Part shown: one piece after another, positions 37,389 through 49,540 of the stretch
How positions within the stretch are numbered: position 1 is the stretch's first letter
Layout of the letters: every line of letters starts with the position of its first letter
NCBI GenBank assembly: GCA_016785225.1
Contig: JAFBJZ010000601.1
Location: 1,240,001 to 1,304,000 of the forward strand
Reading direction: 5' to 3'
From: Psettodes erumei
Lineage: Eukaryota > Chordata > Actinopteri > Pleuronectiformes > Psettodidae
DNA: 64,000 bases
Program-made: the position numbers and the translations under genes
The notes under the pieces: generated by a model
Told to the model about the DNA's origin: nothing
The model's database searches: none
The model's input: the letters and a program-made list of their open reading frames with translations, nothing else

Positions 37389-39927
37389 CTCAGAGGTTGT
37401 CACGAAAACGAATTAGACAAAGATCTCCTCATTTATTTCCTGATTTCTCTGTAAGTCTTTCAGGCATTTTGTCCTCCTGTAACATAAAACATAGCTCCTC
37501 TTGTTTTATGAGAACTGACTTGGGTGAAACAGAGGCCAAAGGACTTAACCTCCATATATACAGCTGAACTGTCTTCCATTTCCAGTTGCTGCTCTGTCGT
37601 GGTGGGGGATTTAGCCCACCCTCCACTGGGTGATACACTCATACTACTGTAGCAGACTGTATGTCTCACTGGCCCTATGGCTTATTGTTATCATCAGACA
37701 GTCACGGCACAGAAAATAGGACCCCACCTCTCACGCCCCCGTCTATTGATTATGTATTGGACTATATTTCATGACAGAACATTTCCTTATTTTTTTGCAA
37801 ACTTCATTGTGGGTGTTTATGTGCAAAGAGGATTCCGGAGGATTCATACAAAATGGTGGGTGCGCTGTTAAGAAATAAGCCCACTTCAATGGAGGGATTT
37901 GCAGAGCCCACTCAGAGGTAGGAGGGAGCCTTTCAAAGCCGCCCTTTCTCCAAGGCTGTTTACTGCACTGTACTCCACGCAGTGACTGTTACCACTCAAC
38001 GTGTTCCCCCTCAGCCTGCAGCCAGCGGAACCAACACCACATTTAAAAACTTAAGGCACCACCAAAGACCTGTCAAAGCCTGTTGTGTTTATCTATTGCT
38101 TAAAGGAAAGACTAATAACAACTAAAACCTGCATGATGAAAAATCCTTCTTTCTTACCAATATGATTTGTAACTATTCATTTATTTCTCTGAACCAAAAT
38201 GCATCACTGCTTCTTTACACAGTTTGAAACATTTGCCTTCTTTCCAGTTCTTCCTGTTGTTCCTAGCGATTCAAAAAGTAGCAAGTGTCTTTTGTGAGCG
38301 AGTGTGAAAATTAAAAATTCTGCGAGCAGATCAATGTAGGCTTACACCTGACAAATATGTACCCAGTACTGTCTGTCCCATCATGGCATGACTGACCCCT
38401 AAATGGCAATTCTATCAATTCAGTGTCAATCCTCCTCCTAGCAGAGGGACAGAGGGAAGTGAGGCAGCATTAATTATGAGACTTCAAGCTCCAAGGGACA
38501 GTTAATCTTTGTCGTTTTGCTCCTGGAGACATTTGGATCTGCCACCAAGATTGGAGCCAGGTCACAGCACTTGACCCTTAACTAAGAATAAGAATTCTGC
38601 TCACGCAAGTGGAAGAAACCTATTCTGCTCTTCGCCTCCAGGCTGTTTTAGTCTGTGCAGTAATGTCTTCTCCGACAAAAAAGTTTTGGTGAATTAGAGG
38701 AAAGAAGTTTGAGATTTGTCGATGACCTTTTAAACAGATATTTTATCTAAACAGTGTGAACTCAGAGAAACTAAACTGAGCTGGCTTGTAGTTTATCAGT
38801 ACTGTTTATTTATGACTTCATTACAACCCCCCTCAGAATGCTTTTATAGCTATCTTTATTTTTGTTTTACTTCAGGTAAAGACAAAGTTGCACATATCAT
38901 TATTGTTGTCATAATTCCCTTATTACCATGTTTTATCATTAGGTTGACATTTGATATGATAGATCTTTTCATTTGTCAAAATAATTAAAATCAATGGGTT
39001 GCTAATTATAGTGTAGCTAATTATCATCCCCAATCTAATTCAATGATTAAATTGTTAGCTAGCTAGACCAAATAAGCCTTTCGTTCCTCTAATAATGCCG
39101 TAGTAACACAGAGGCTAGTGAGGGCCATCGTAACCCAGGTGTAAAGAGATGATTAATTCTTGCAGGCATGCCTGGCAACAAAGCACAAGAGAAAAAAGCA
39201 GGGAGGACTCAAAGAGTGAACATTTTGACAGAACTGGGGCATCGCCTCGATTATACCTTCTCAGTGCCCTTTTGTGTGTGTTTAATATCTTTAGAACAGG
39301 AGAGGTTTCAATGCAGTAAAAATTATGAGGATAATAAGTGTAATGTTTTTCTTTCCTTTACGGCTCATTTGAAGTCCAGCTATTCACATGAGGCTGGCTC
39401 TCGTGGGTGCATGCATACATTGTCTCTGTGCTGACGGCAGGCTGGGGACACAAACTCTCTGCATTACCAGCCCTAAGCTCGACTGCAGTATGCAGGGTCA
39501 CGGGTACAGGTATAGGAAATAAAAAGGAGCAGATTTCAGGCCTGCTTAAGCTGTTAATTCTGTAAATGCCTCCGCTCGGGTTATATTCAAATGCACGCCC
39601 TGTTTGGCTTTCATCTGCTCCCCATCACGTCCTCAGTCTTTTGCTGTGACAACATGCTGCACCTCCAAGTTGTTGAATAGCAGTCTCAAGAGAATATGCC
39701 ACCTAGCAGACAGGCAGAGAGAAGAAGGAAACTCTGACTCAAGCTGCTATAAAGATTAATGAGGCTCCCGTTGTCGATGTCAGTTTTAGGCCATCTATGC
39801 ATAGAAACGAGCGTGGGATGTTTGAGGAAAGAGACCTGCCGTGCAGCGTCTCCTGGTTTGAGCGGTCCTTCTTATCTTGGAGACAGGAAGATGGGGTGGG
39901 AGGCAGGCAGATCCTGATGTTGGCAGA

Positions 39928-39945
39928 GTGTGTGTGTGTGTGTGT
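39928..39945. repeat. Short (TG)n run
   Basis: Nine GT units, followed by a decayed continuation (CTTTGTGTC). It accounts for the His-Thr-His-Thr stretch in the minus-strand open frames here. Confidence 0.9.
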
Positions 39946-42659
39946 CTTTGTGTCTGATGGAGTGACACTGTGCAGAGCAGGAACGAGGAGGATGTGTTGA
40001 CTGTGTAAAGTTCAAAGGCATCATCAGCTTCATTTGTGGCGTCAGAGCTACTCGGGGCAGGAAATCCCCAACAGCTGCTCCATCTGGACACGGAGCTTCT
40101 GCCACCATCATCTCCACAGGAGCGCCCCAAGGAGGAGCGTAGTATACTTACCACCACGCTGACAAATGTGGATAACACATCATAAATGGCTGTGTAGAGG
40201 GTTTCAAAACCGAAATATCCTTGCTGCTGTTGTCCCACTGATGGGTTAAATTACCATTCCCCAATTACTGTAATTTATACAAATCTTATTCAGTTTATTT
40301 AGCATGTATTCATTTAGCATATATTTGACTACATTCTGATTGATAGATTATAGTACCTTTTCAACCTTAAAAGGTTTTTAAAAAAGCTTTAAGACTGAGA
40401 ATTCTAAATATCTGGCCCCTGCGCTGTAATGTATGTCTTCCCATTTACAGATACAGTACACAGTACAGGAATCACTTAGATTAGAGCAACAACAACATAT
40501 ACATACAGCATCGATACTGCCTACCTGATACCTGCCTTGAGTGATGATGAAATCTTTCTTTTGTCTGCCATTTTTAGTACTACTGACAGAATAAATTTGA
40601 TTCCTATCATCATACTGAGCCAGTGCCAACATTGGCTTGAACATTAGCCAAAAGAAAGCTTTTTTATGGTCAAACATCAGCATAAGTTTCCAGGCTTGAT
40701 CAATGAACAGCAAAGTTCTCCATCACTGTAAGCAGAAATCATCTTAAGAACATTTTTTATCATTAGCCTGCAAGTACCAACTGCAGAACATATAGAATAG
40801 TAACAAACAGGCATCACAACATTTAAGACGATGATTAGAAGAAGTATTTTTGCAGCGTGGATGCTGCTGACAAACCAGTGCCAATCAAAGTGCAACTACC
40901 AGAAAACGGGATGCAACAACAAAGCAATGAATGCTTGCCATCAAAGGTCTCATGTTTTTTTTCCGAGTCACACCTGATGGAATCATACATTTGGAAGGGG
41001 ATGGGGGATATTCACACTTTATTAGATTATTGATGAACACAGGGAAAATATTTAAGCACACATACACACCCATACATAATAACATACATTGTTTAAAGAT
41101 ATGTATGTAGATCTTATGCTTCAGTGTATTCGAGAAGAATGGCTTTGCAGAAAATTAGATGCTAACAGATGAGATTAGATGCTAGAGAGAAGATCACCAT
41201 GTCCAAATTTGAAAATCAGATTATGCAGACTTTTCTGTTTACACTCACTTAAGCAAGGAGGGCAATGCTCTTCTGTCATACAGGTGATGTCCATGGATTA
41301 AAATATGCAAAATTGACTTCTGTGATTACTCACCTTGAGGAAGTAATGGAATCATTATTTCGAAAAGGGATTCTAAAGGTAGGTCCATTGACACTGTGCC
41401 ATAATAAATCTTGTTTAACAGATTTATTTTTGCTTGATACCACATCATGCATTTCATTAAAGTGAGACAAAAGTTCCTGTTAATTCAAAAAATACAAATT
41501 ACAAATTCCTTGTGGTGCACCATGATTGCAATGTTTTAGAATGTCACTTGATGAATGTGGTGCTAAAAAGAGTTACTCGGAATTAATCAAAGCAAAGTGT
41601 CCAGAATGTATTTCATCACTTCACTCGGGTGCCTGTGAACAATGCAGCATATTATTGAACCTTACCTCAGCCATTTTGTCACTGTCCGCAGGGAGACAAA
41701 ATTATCTGCAACAGAGGATTAATCAATTGGTTCTCTGAGTTCTCTGTTTCACTGTGACACCAAACCTGAACACCTGCAGAAAAATCTTTCATTTACTCTT
41801 GTCTGAAATTTTGCCCAGAGATGATACAGCTGATAAGTCATTGCCTGCGGAGCACATTTGGCTGATAACACAACAAAGTAATTGTTGCAACAAACGCTTC
41901 AGCAAATTAGTGTTTTCAATTAGCAAGCAACAACTCATGATATGAGAGTTGTGAGTAATATAATCAGTAAAAGCTCATAATGTTATAACCTGCATATAAT
42001 ATTATTAAAGCACAACATTTATGTTCTAATAGTTTTTATTTATACTGTATGCCTACACATGATGTGCAGTGTTTTAGCTGAAAATTGATTCATGAATATT
42101 GTAATAAGTTGTAATAACAGAGCATTTGCCATCTTGGGATCAGCAAAGTATATCTATTTGTCTATAATGCCAGAACAAAATTAAATGTCTAAAAGGTCAT
42201 TTTAATTATTTTTTGATTATAGAAAACAGATCCTAGATTTTCAAGAATAGCAAAATCTCTGTTTGGTGATTAATTGTTTTTATAATTGGTAATCATCCTT
42301 TACATTGACATAGGCGAACACGCACTGATACAACTGACATTAGTCACATCTCCGATGCAGTGGTTCTTCCTGGCAGAGGATGTGGGTGTTTCCCTGTCTT
42401 TTGTATAGACAGCACTGGCCAAAGTCCCGTGTCTCCTCCGCATTATGTTCCTCCTTGCCTCCTCTATCCTCTTATCTCATGTAACTGCTCTCTCCTGGCA
42501 CTCAGCCGTCCGAGTGAGGAATCCCCCTTTGATTGAAGATGCAAGTCCTCCAGTTTGTACCGGGATCAAATCTTACCCCAACTTTTTCTGTTTTTTATTG
42601 GGGCTCTCTTTCCAAGCTGTAATACACTGGTTGCCCTAAAAAAACAGAATAAAAATAAA

Positions 42660-42970
42660 TAATGGTCTCAATCTGTGCAGGTCAATGAGAGATGTAGGGC
42701 AGAGCGAGCATGGAGAATGGGTGAGGCCTCCCTGAGTATCCAAGCTTATCTAATGAGGCGTCTTAGCGTAATTCGGCCTCATGGTGTGGCTGTGTCTGGT
42801 CCCCCTGCTCAACAGGGCCAGAGGGGTCAGCAGGCTCAATATCTCCCTCTTTAATTACTCACCTCATTAACACATGGCTCCTCTCACTCTATCGCTGCTC
42901 AATGGACACTCACCAGAAACTGAAACAAGCCTCTCATAACACAGCCTGATTGATTGGGCTCACTCTTGTT
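42660..42970. promoter_or_regulatory. Candidate conserved regulatory block
   Basis: About 300 bases with near-balanced base composition inside AT-rich DNA, free of visible repeat or transposon sequence. It holds a TGATTGAT motif at 42947-42954, the composite site of PBX-HOX complexes, overlapping an inverted CCAAT (ATTGG), plus a TTTAATTACTC block near 42852. Long introns of vertebrate Golgi enzyme genes near developmental genes often host such enhancers. No cross-species alignment was possible, so this is inference. Confidence 0.25.
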
Positions 42971-43273
42971 ACAGTTGTTAACATTATTGGCTCAGTGAAA
43001 AAAAGATGACTGGGATGGAAGTTCATGATACTCTATGACAAAATGGAAATGATAGCATTCATTTGTCATGTCATTCAACATTCATCTGTTATCTGGTAGA
43101 TTACAAACTGTTTTTATGTGAAATAAAATACTCTCATTTGCCGTTGAAGATAAATCACAGTTCCGCTGGCATCTCTACCTCTCTTCTTTGACACATATAC
43201 AATAAAATAGTCAAAGTTAGTGGAAAGCAGTTCACATTTGTATTGGGATAAGCTTTTGGAAAAGAACTGAGCA

Positions 43274-43298
43274 CCCCCACCCCACCCTACCCCACCCC
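43274..43298 (-). other. G-quadruplex motif, minus strand
   Basis: The + strand reads CCCCCACCCCACCCTACCCC then ACCCC, so the minus strand has five G-runs (4, 4, 3, 4 and 5) separated by one- or two-base loops. This is the strongest such motif in the window. A TTAGGATTAGGGG phrase at its minus-strand 5' edge looks telomere-like, but only one near-unit is present. Confidence 0.8.
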
Positions 43299-44937
43299 TA
43301 ATCCTAACGTGGCAGATTAAAAAAGTTTTGAATAATGCATAAAGACTAACCTTCTTTCAGGGATCAGTAGCCTCTCTGCTGACCAGTGATAAATCATGCC
43401 TGCATTATCAGTCCTGCTAAAGTTAAGATGATAAGTAAAGTGCCACAGCGACAATGATAAATACTCATCCTTTCCATGGAACATGCAGGGGATTTTTGGA
43501 TCCATTTTGCTCTGTCTTGACATTTCTGTTATTGATTCTCATTTTCTTTGGCCGAGGTTTCTAATTTGATCCATTCTTTGTCTGATTTGTGCCTTATTGC
43601 TGCTTTAATTCGTTACTTGTGAACATCAATTAAGAGTCCAATTTTTATATCTTTATAAAATGTAATGAAACATTACATTAAATAGACATTACATTTAGTT
43701 AAATCCAAAGGATTCTGTTTACTTCATGTCTAATCTGTGGAATCTAAACACAAGAGAACATGAACTTGAATAAATGAAGTGCATTATGTCAAAGACACAT
43801 ATAGTGAATGTGGCTACTTTGATGTTTTCCCAGCAGAGTGAAATCAAAGAACTGCATCTGCTTCCTTTAAACTACTCTCATTCAGGACGTTTTTCTTCCC
43901 CACCACAAAATGTTACAGAAATCTATTTTGAACAATGTATGTGGCTGTATATTTTATACTATTGCAGTAACAGTTTCTTCATACACATAATAAAAAAAAC
44001 CTGAAAAACACTTTGGAATACCAAGAGAGGTCTGCAGACTAAATTTCTGGTTCATGTGTCTCCTCAAAATAGTACCTCAATATGACGTAGAGTCACAGTA
44101 AATCCCAACACTGTCGAAATCTGACCCACAGGCTATAGTTGGGGTAGTAGCAGCTATTTGGTACAGAGGCATCTAATATAGTGACACATCACTTCCAGCC
44201 AGTTTGTTCCATTTATTTGATTCCTCTCTCTGAAAGGAACCTATTGTGTTTGAGGCCTGGAGTTATTGCAGCCATTTGTTTGCTGGAGAGCAGCTTTATC
44301 GAAGAGCAGCTATAGTGGAGTATGTTTTCTGAATATGACAGGCTGCCTCAATTCTTCCCTCCACTCAGTGGAGGTTTGACATGATTAATATTGTCATGAA
44401 CAGTATTAATGAAAGTCTATTTTTAAACCCAAGACAAAAGCAGCTCTTTCAGTTCAAAAATAAATTTAGAGCTTCATCTTTTTGGGATCAAATAAGACAT
44501 GGAGAGTTTCTGAATTATTATTTTATGAGTTTTGCACTAATTCCTCAGCACATGTCTATTTTTGTATTTTGAAATACTGTAGGCTTGAGATAGTGTGTTT
44601 TGCCTGTGTGTCACTGTTTGTTTTGCTCTGATTCTCTGTGCTTTGCATATGTACTGATACAGTACATCTGTCATTAGATGTTATTGCCATTACATATACG
44701 TTGCTGCAGTATATCTGGACAAATGTGATTAAAATTCTTTCAAATTTATTGTATATTCCTTGACGCATAAAATAATTATGTTTTTGAATCATGCTGTCTG
44801 CTTGTGTCTTCTGAGGCTTTAGAAGACAGAAATACAAACACATTTATTAATTACTAATTACCATCCTGCTGCCTGGGTTCTCTCCAGCAGACATTGAAAG
44901 AGTAATAATCATTATGTGTGAACCCCAAACAAAAAAC

Positions 44938-44941
<4 letters not shown>

Positions 44942-44971
<30 letters not shown>
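44942..44971. repeat. (TG)15 microsatellite
   Basis: Fifteen perfect TG units, followed by CATGTG. It creates the Cys-Val repeat in a + strand open frame, which is therefore not a gene. Confidence 0.95.
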
Positions 44972-44972
<1 letters not shown>

Positions 44973-46398
44973 ATGTGACTGCTATGAAAACCAGCCCAAC
45001 ACTTTTTTTTTCACAGCGCCCAAATTTAATTTAAAAGAAAACACACTTTTCCTCCACATCAGCAGTTTTTTTCAGTTCAGAGTGAGGAAACTACAGACAT
45101 CGTCAGTTGAGATCTACAGTTTGGGAGTGTAACAGGCATTTATTGCACAGTGTGAACTCTATATGCCAGGGGAAATATTTTGAACATACATGCTTTTTGC
45201 ACTGGCACTGCAGTACCAACAATCAATACAAGTTGTTTTTGTTTTTTGCAAGTCCAATATAACACATTTATCCTTGTACCCGAATCCCCCTAACTGTTAG
45301 TAGTATACTCCTACTAGTAATGTAACAGGAATGATTGCTACCTAACCTACTGCTGTCACTAGTACCAGTACTGAAAGTGGCAGTAGTGATGACAGTAAAG
45401 AATGTTTACAAATACTTACATACAGAGTTAGAGTTCAGTCACTTGAACATTGTTCAGACCTGTAAAAAACTGAATTACAATTATAATTATTGAACATGAA
45501 ATGACTTGATATCACATAGACAGACCATTTATCAGTTCCCTTCACTAAAGTCATCGGTGATACCCATCAGTATGTCTGTCACTCAACATTGCACATTATC
45601 ATACTCATCACTGTCAATAGCTGTCACGCTGGCCTTGGTATCCTTGACAGTTAACTGTCTCTACATATAATTTTTACATTATTAAAATGAAGAAAGGATC
45701 TCTGAAATGTGGGAAAGTGTGTGCATTCAGTATATGACAGTGGTAATCTGGAAGTCACTGGGAAGAATCAGAAAGTGTGCATACAACAATTAAAGTATTT
45801 TGGGAAGCTTATGCACCAGACTATTTCTTGACGCCCAGCCAAGGACTTGCAAATTGTCATTTTTTATGCTTTGATTTTTGTATAGATTGAACAAACAAGA
45901 TATAACATTAATTGGTCAGCTTTAAATGTGCTGGAGGGCAAATTTCCTTGAGACAGAGCCAGGAAATTTGTTTCCCCATGTATCCACTCTTTGTGGTAAG
46001 CTAACCATTTTATCTTTAATGGAGAGATATGAGAAGTGGTATTCATCTTCTCATCCATCAGAAAGCCAATGAGCATAATTCCTAATTTTTTTCTGTTTCT
46101 TTAAGAGGCTCCCCAAGTCTGAAGTAACATTTGGACATCTGATGTCTGAGTGCATGTTGCAGATACTTTGAAACTATCAAATCCAATGACATGATTTTAA
46201 TTAATTAGTTTGATTTATTTATTTATTTTAAAAAGCTACACATATTTACATATATTTACATTTTCATTTTAAAAAAGCAGCACAACTGTACCCCTTGTTC
46301 GTAAGTATGCAATGAACTGTCAGAGTTTTTGTGAGCATATTTTTAGTCCATATAGCCATGGTTAGACAGGGACAGAAATTCAGCCCTGGCTCCATGGT

Positions 46399-46419
46399 GG
46401 GGGTGGGCTGGGGGTAGGG
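46399..46419 (+). other. G-quadruplex motif, + strand
   Basis: GGGGGTGGGCTGGGGGTAGG then G: four G-runs of 5, 3, 5 and 3 with loops of 1-2 bases. It lies at the 3' end of a minus-strand open frame where it is read as prolines. Confidence 0.75.
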
Positions 46420-47094
46420 CAGTAAGGGTTACAACTTGGTTGTGATTGGCCAGCAACCCCAGCAATCCAGCAATCCCATTGCAGCAACACACTTTCATAT
46501 GCATCCTGAACTACAGGCACACAGAGGGGGGTGGTAAGGATACTGATCCAGTAAGATAATGTTTTTTTTGACGTTCCACCAGCCCTCCGATGTGGCGGCC
46601 CACTTGATGTTCCTGCAGGATTTACCCTGTTATTCCCAATGGCCAGTCTGCCTACACATATGGTCGTGTCTTTACCAGTCCATAGAGGCCTTCCTCTGGC
46701 TCTGGTGATGCCAGCAAGCATGGTTTGCTGTGCAGCCGCCCATTCATGTGTGTTCATATATGCCCTGTTTAGCTGTTTAGCTCAGTCAAAATAACCGCTC
46801 CCTTATCACCCTGCACTTTCTTATCCATCACCTAGATGTGCTTTATCATCATTATATGTACTCAGGGCCGAAACACTTCAGGGTATCTACGTGTCAAATT
46901 CAAAAACATTTACATAGAGAACAAACTGAAATGTAAAACTAACAGTGTACGGTGCATCATTTATTATATCACAGTGAATGAAACTATAAGCTGCCATTGC
47001 CTTGTTTCAAATTAAGCTCGATTGTTGGCTTTACTGAAGCCTGCACTGAACAGCAGACAAAACCATTCCACAACGTTAACTGCACGTTTGTTAT

Positions 47095-47179
47095 TGTTAC
47101 CATGACGATGAAGGTCTTTCACATTTGTTGCTGGTACGTTTCTAAGGGTTGTACCGTTGTTACCATGACGATGAAGGTC
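47095..47179. repeat. Spaced 22-bp direct repeat
   Basis: A 22-base unit beginning TGTTACCATGACG and ending ATGAAGGTC occurs perfectly at 47095-47116 and at 47158-47179, an offset of 63 bases. The intervening bases are unrelated, apart from a second ACGTT/ACCGTT phrase. A local duplication with a diverged spacer, or a pair of identical protein-binding sites, would each explain it. Confidence 0.9.
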
Positions 47180-47569
47180 AGGTAAACCTGAACACATCAT
47201 GGGTTTAATTACACAAAATATCTGTGCTGTGACGTGCTGACTTACTTTCACCTGACCCTCTTTCTACAAAGGTGCTCATGCCAGCATCGGACTTTACTGT
47301 GCCAGAAATCCTGTGTCTTCTTACTGGTTTCCCAATGTAAGAGTTTATTAAACTACCCGGGAGCACATTGGTTTAATCATTTCATCCTGACATTATCTCT
47401 GTGAGCCTGAGCTGCTTTTTGCGTTCTCTCCTCAGCACACATCCCTGCCTGTTATTGTACTGGGACAGACAGATGAGTCTTCAACAGTTCATAATCCCTT
47501 AGGTTACACCTTCTCAATGATTATCAGTCACCTATGGTGTATAGTATATAAACTAAGTGAAGCGGGGGA

Positions 47570-48060
47570 AATATCTATTTTAAAAATTACATTTGCTTAA
47601 TGAGCCCTGAGTATTTCCACAGTGGCATTGGGTAGCACAGCAGAATAAATGAATATCTGTGTAGCTGGAGTGCTGCTGTTCTGTGGGAAAGTTCCCTGTT
47701 TTTGGCCCATGGCACCTCCTGTTATAGGTCTTTGGGGGGCATGAAGATGTAAGAGGGAGAGAGTCATTATGAGGAGTCTTCCTCAGCAGCAGGGTGGGTC
47801 AGCAGTTTAGATTAGCATTTTAATGAGAAGAGCAGTGGGAAAGCGCAGCAGGACGACCTATCAGGTGACACTCGGAGTATGTAAATGATTAATTACAGTA
47901 TGTAGAATGCTTTGGGATCATTCGCTTGTTATGAATGTTGTGAATGAGATGCCTGTCAGAATGCAATTCCAGTATTGATACTATCTTCTTTCCCCCAGTC
48001 ATCCACCAAATGGAATGTGGTGATAATTAAAGGGGAATTAATGAGATTTCTCAAGGTAAT
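47570..48060. promoter_or_regulatory. Candidate conserved regulatory block with TAAT sites
   Basis: A repeat-free stretch of moderate base composition with clustered homeodomain-type motifs: ATGTAAATGATTAATTACAG at about 47879-47898 and GATAATTAAAGGGGAATTAA near 48022-48041, with a further TTTTAATGAG near 47820. No coding frame of note. The cluster resembles known vertebrate developmental enhancers in style only; conservation has not been tested. Confidence 0.28.
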
Positions 48061-49433
48061 TTTTAAGAAGATCGTCCACTGAAAACTGCACTTAAAGCAC
48101 GCTGTAGAGCCACAGGCACCTGTTAGGCTCAAAGAAGACAGATTTTCATTGTTTTATTGCTTTTTAATGAAATCCTCATTAAATGTAACTTGGCAACATC
48201 CTCCAATCAGAGGTTTGTTTTGCAAAAAAGAAAGCATTTAATCTGGCCTTGATGGAGAACACACTAAAATATGCATTACACACACACAAAATTGTATCTC
48301 ACTATTTCATGTTCTTCCTCTTTCTCCTAAAAGTGTACAGCAAATGTGAGACGACAGCAGTCTTCAAATTTGTGGGCGACGAGCATGAGGAATATTACCC
48401 AGCTCTGGCTTTTAATATACCATTTAATCACATCAATTTGGAAATTAGGCTCACCTTTCGATGAACCCTTTCCTGTGTAGATCCAGATTTGCATAAACAT
48501 TTGTCTAAGCAGTATATTTCACTCAAAGTAGTACCTGATCAGCATTTGACCCACTCACAAATCATATAAAATCTGAAACAGGTGAACATGGGTTAGAAAA
48601 AGACAAGATAAAAGTTAACCATATTTCCTTCTTGTGTCTTAATGGAAGAAAAAGTGTAACGTGATGATTTGGCAGGGCAATGAAGAATAGATTGTGAGAA
48701 TGAGAAGACTTGTATTTAATGGAATTGCCCACGCAGATCTTGTGCTCAGCATGTACTGTAGCCTTTATTCTTTGCAGTTTGAAACGACAGTGGGTAATCT
48801 ACCTTAAGAAACAATAAACCGGACCTGACCTTTTAACCCTCTTCCCTCAAAGCCTTTTTAAAAATATTTCAGGGACCATTTGTAATATCAAGGACTCAAG
48901 GACTGGTTTTGTGAGGACTTTGTGAAAGCTGTACTTAAAATGTGATGAGTGTCACAGGTGTGACTCACAGAGCCAAGGTGAGCAATTTTAATTGACAGTG
49001 AGGGGATGGATGGCTGCATAGCCACTATGTGATTTTAGGTTCCTCCTTGGAGATGATCTATGGGAAAGTGTGAGGCAGGCTGGGATGGTCAGAATGTAAA
49101 TGAAATTTTATAATAGTGTATCAGTGTGTCTCTTCAGCTAGACACAACTGCATCAGTGGTGCAGAAGCCTGGAAAAGATATCTTATCAGCATCACACCAG
49201 GTCTGCTCGCTGGGTGTCCCCCTGATGTAGTGTGTTCCCCAGTGGAGAGGCACATGGTGGGGTTGAAATGGGGAGTTACACAAGCTCTGATTATTGTCGG
49301 ACAGAGCGAGTGGGACAGGTAGATTCAGGTCAGAGAGGAGGCGCGTCACTGATGTAACCATGCAGGAAGGTCATTCTGGTGAAATCCATACCATGAGGTG
49401 AAATGTGAACCTTCAAAATGTCATGTACAGTGG

Positions 49434-49540
49434 ATACAAGGTATTCATTCGCCTTTTATGTTCAGGCTAAAAAGTCATTTCTGAAGTTGCTCACAGCTGA
49501 AACACCTAGAAATTTCAAATCCCCACCAGCAATACATGTA
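49434..49540 (+). mobile_element. Possible Tc1-like terminal remnant
   Basis: TACAGTGGATACAAGGTATT followed by CATTCGCC, TTTTATGTT and GCTCACAGCTGAAAC resembles the opening of fish Tc1-like elements (TACAGTGG..., then AAAGTATTCATTCCCCC in memory). The similarity fades after about 30 bases and no partner end is found, so this could be coincidence. Confidence 0.3.

Larger units (their letters stand above)
35856..42659 (+). other. Intronic stretch without recognisable exon
   Basis: No coding exon is visible. A 12-bp tandem repeat lies near 37.37 kb, a short TG run near 39.93 kb and a TAAT-rich block near 38.99-39.06 kb (two GCTAATTAT copies). An open frame of 147 codons on the minus strand (about 39795-40238) includes a donor-like GGTAAGTAT, discussed as a finding. 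Part of that frame is simply the reverse of a TG run, read as repeated His-Thr. Confidence 0.45.
42971..47569 (+). other. Intronic stretch with two G-quadruplex motifs and a TG repeat
   Basis: No exon recognised. A 125-codon open frame on the minus strand at about 46380-46757 is less AT-rich than its surroundings but has no known domain, and its C-terminal proline run is just the complement of the G-rich tract. The G-quadruplex motifs, the TG microsatellite and a spaced direct repeat are listed separately. Confidence 0.45.

Noticed and set aside
39795..40000. His-Thr repeat in minus-strand frames
   Set aside because: Produced by the reverse of a TG run.
44914..45132. Cys-Val repeat open frame
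   Set aside because: Produced entirely by the TG microsatellite.
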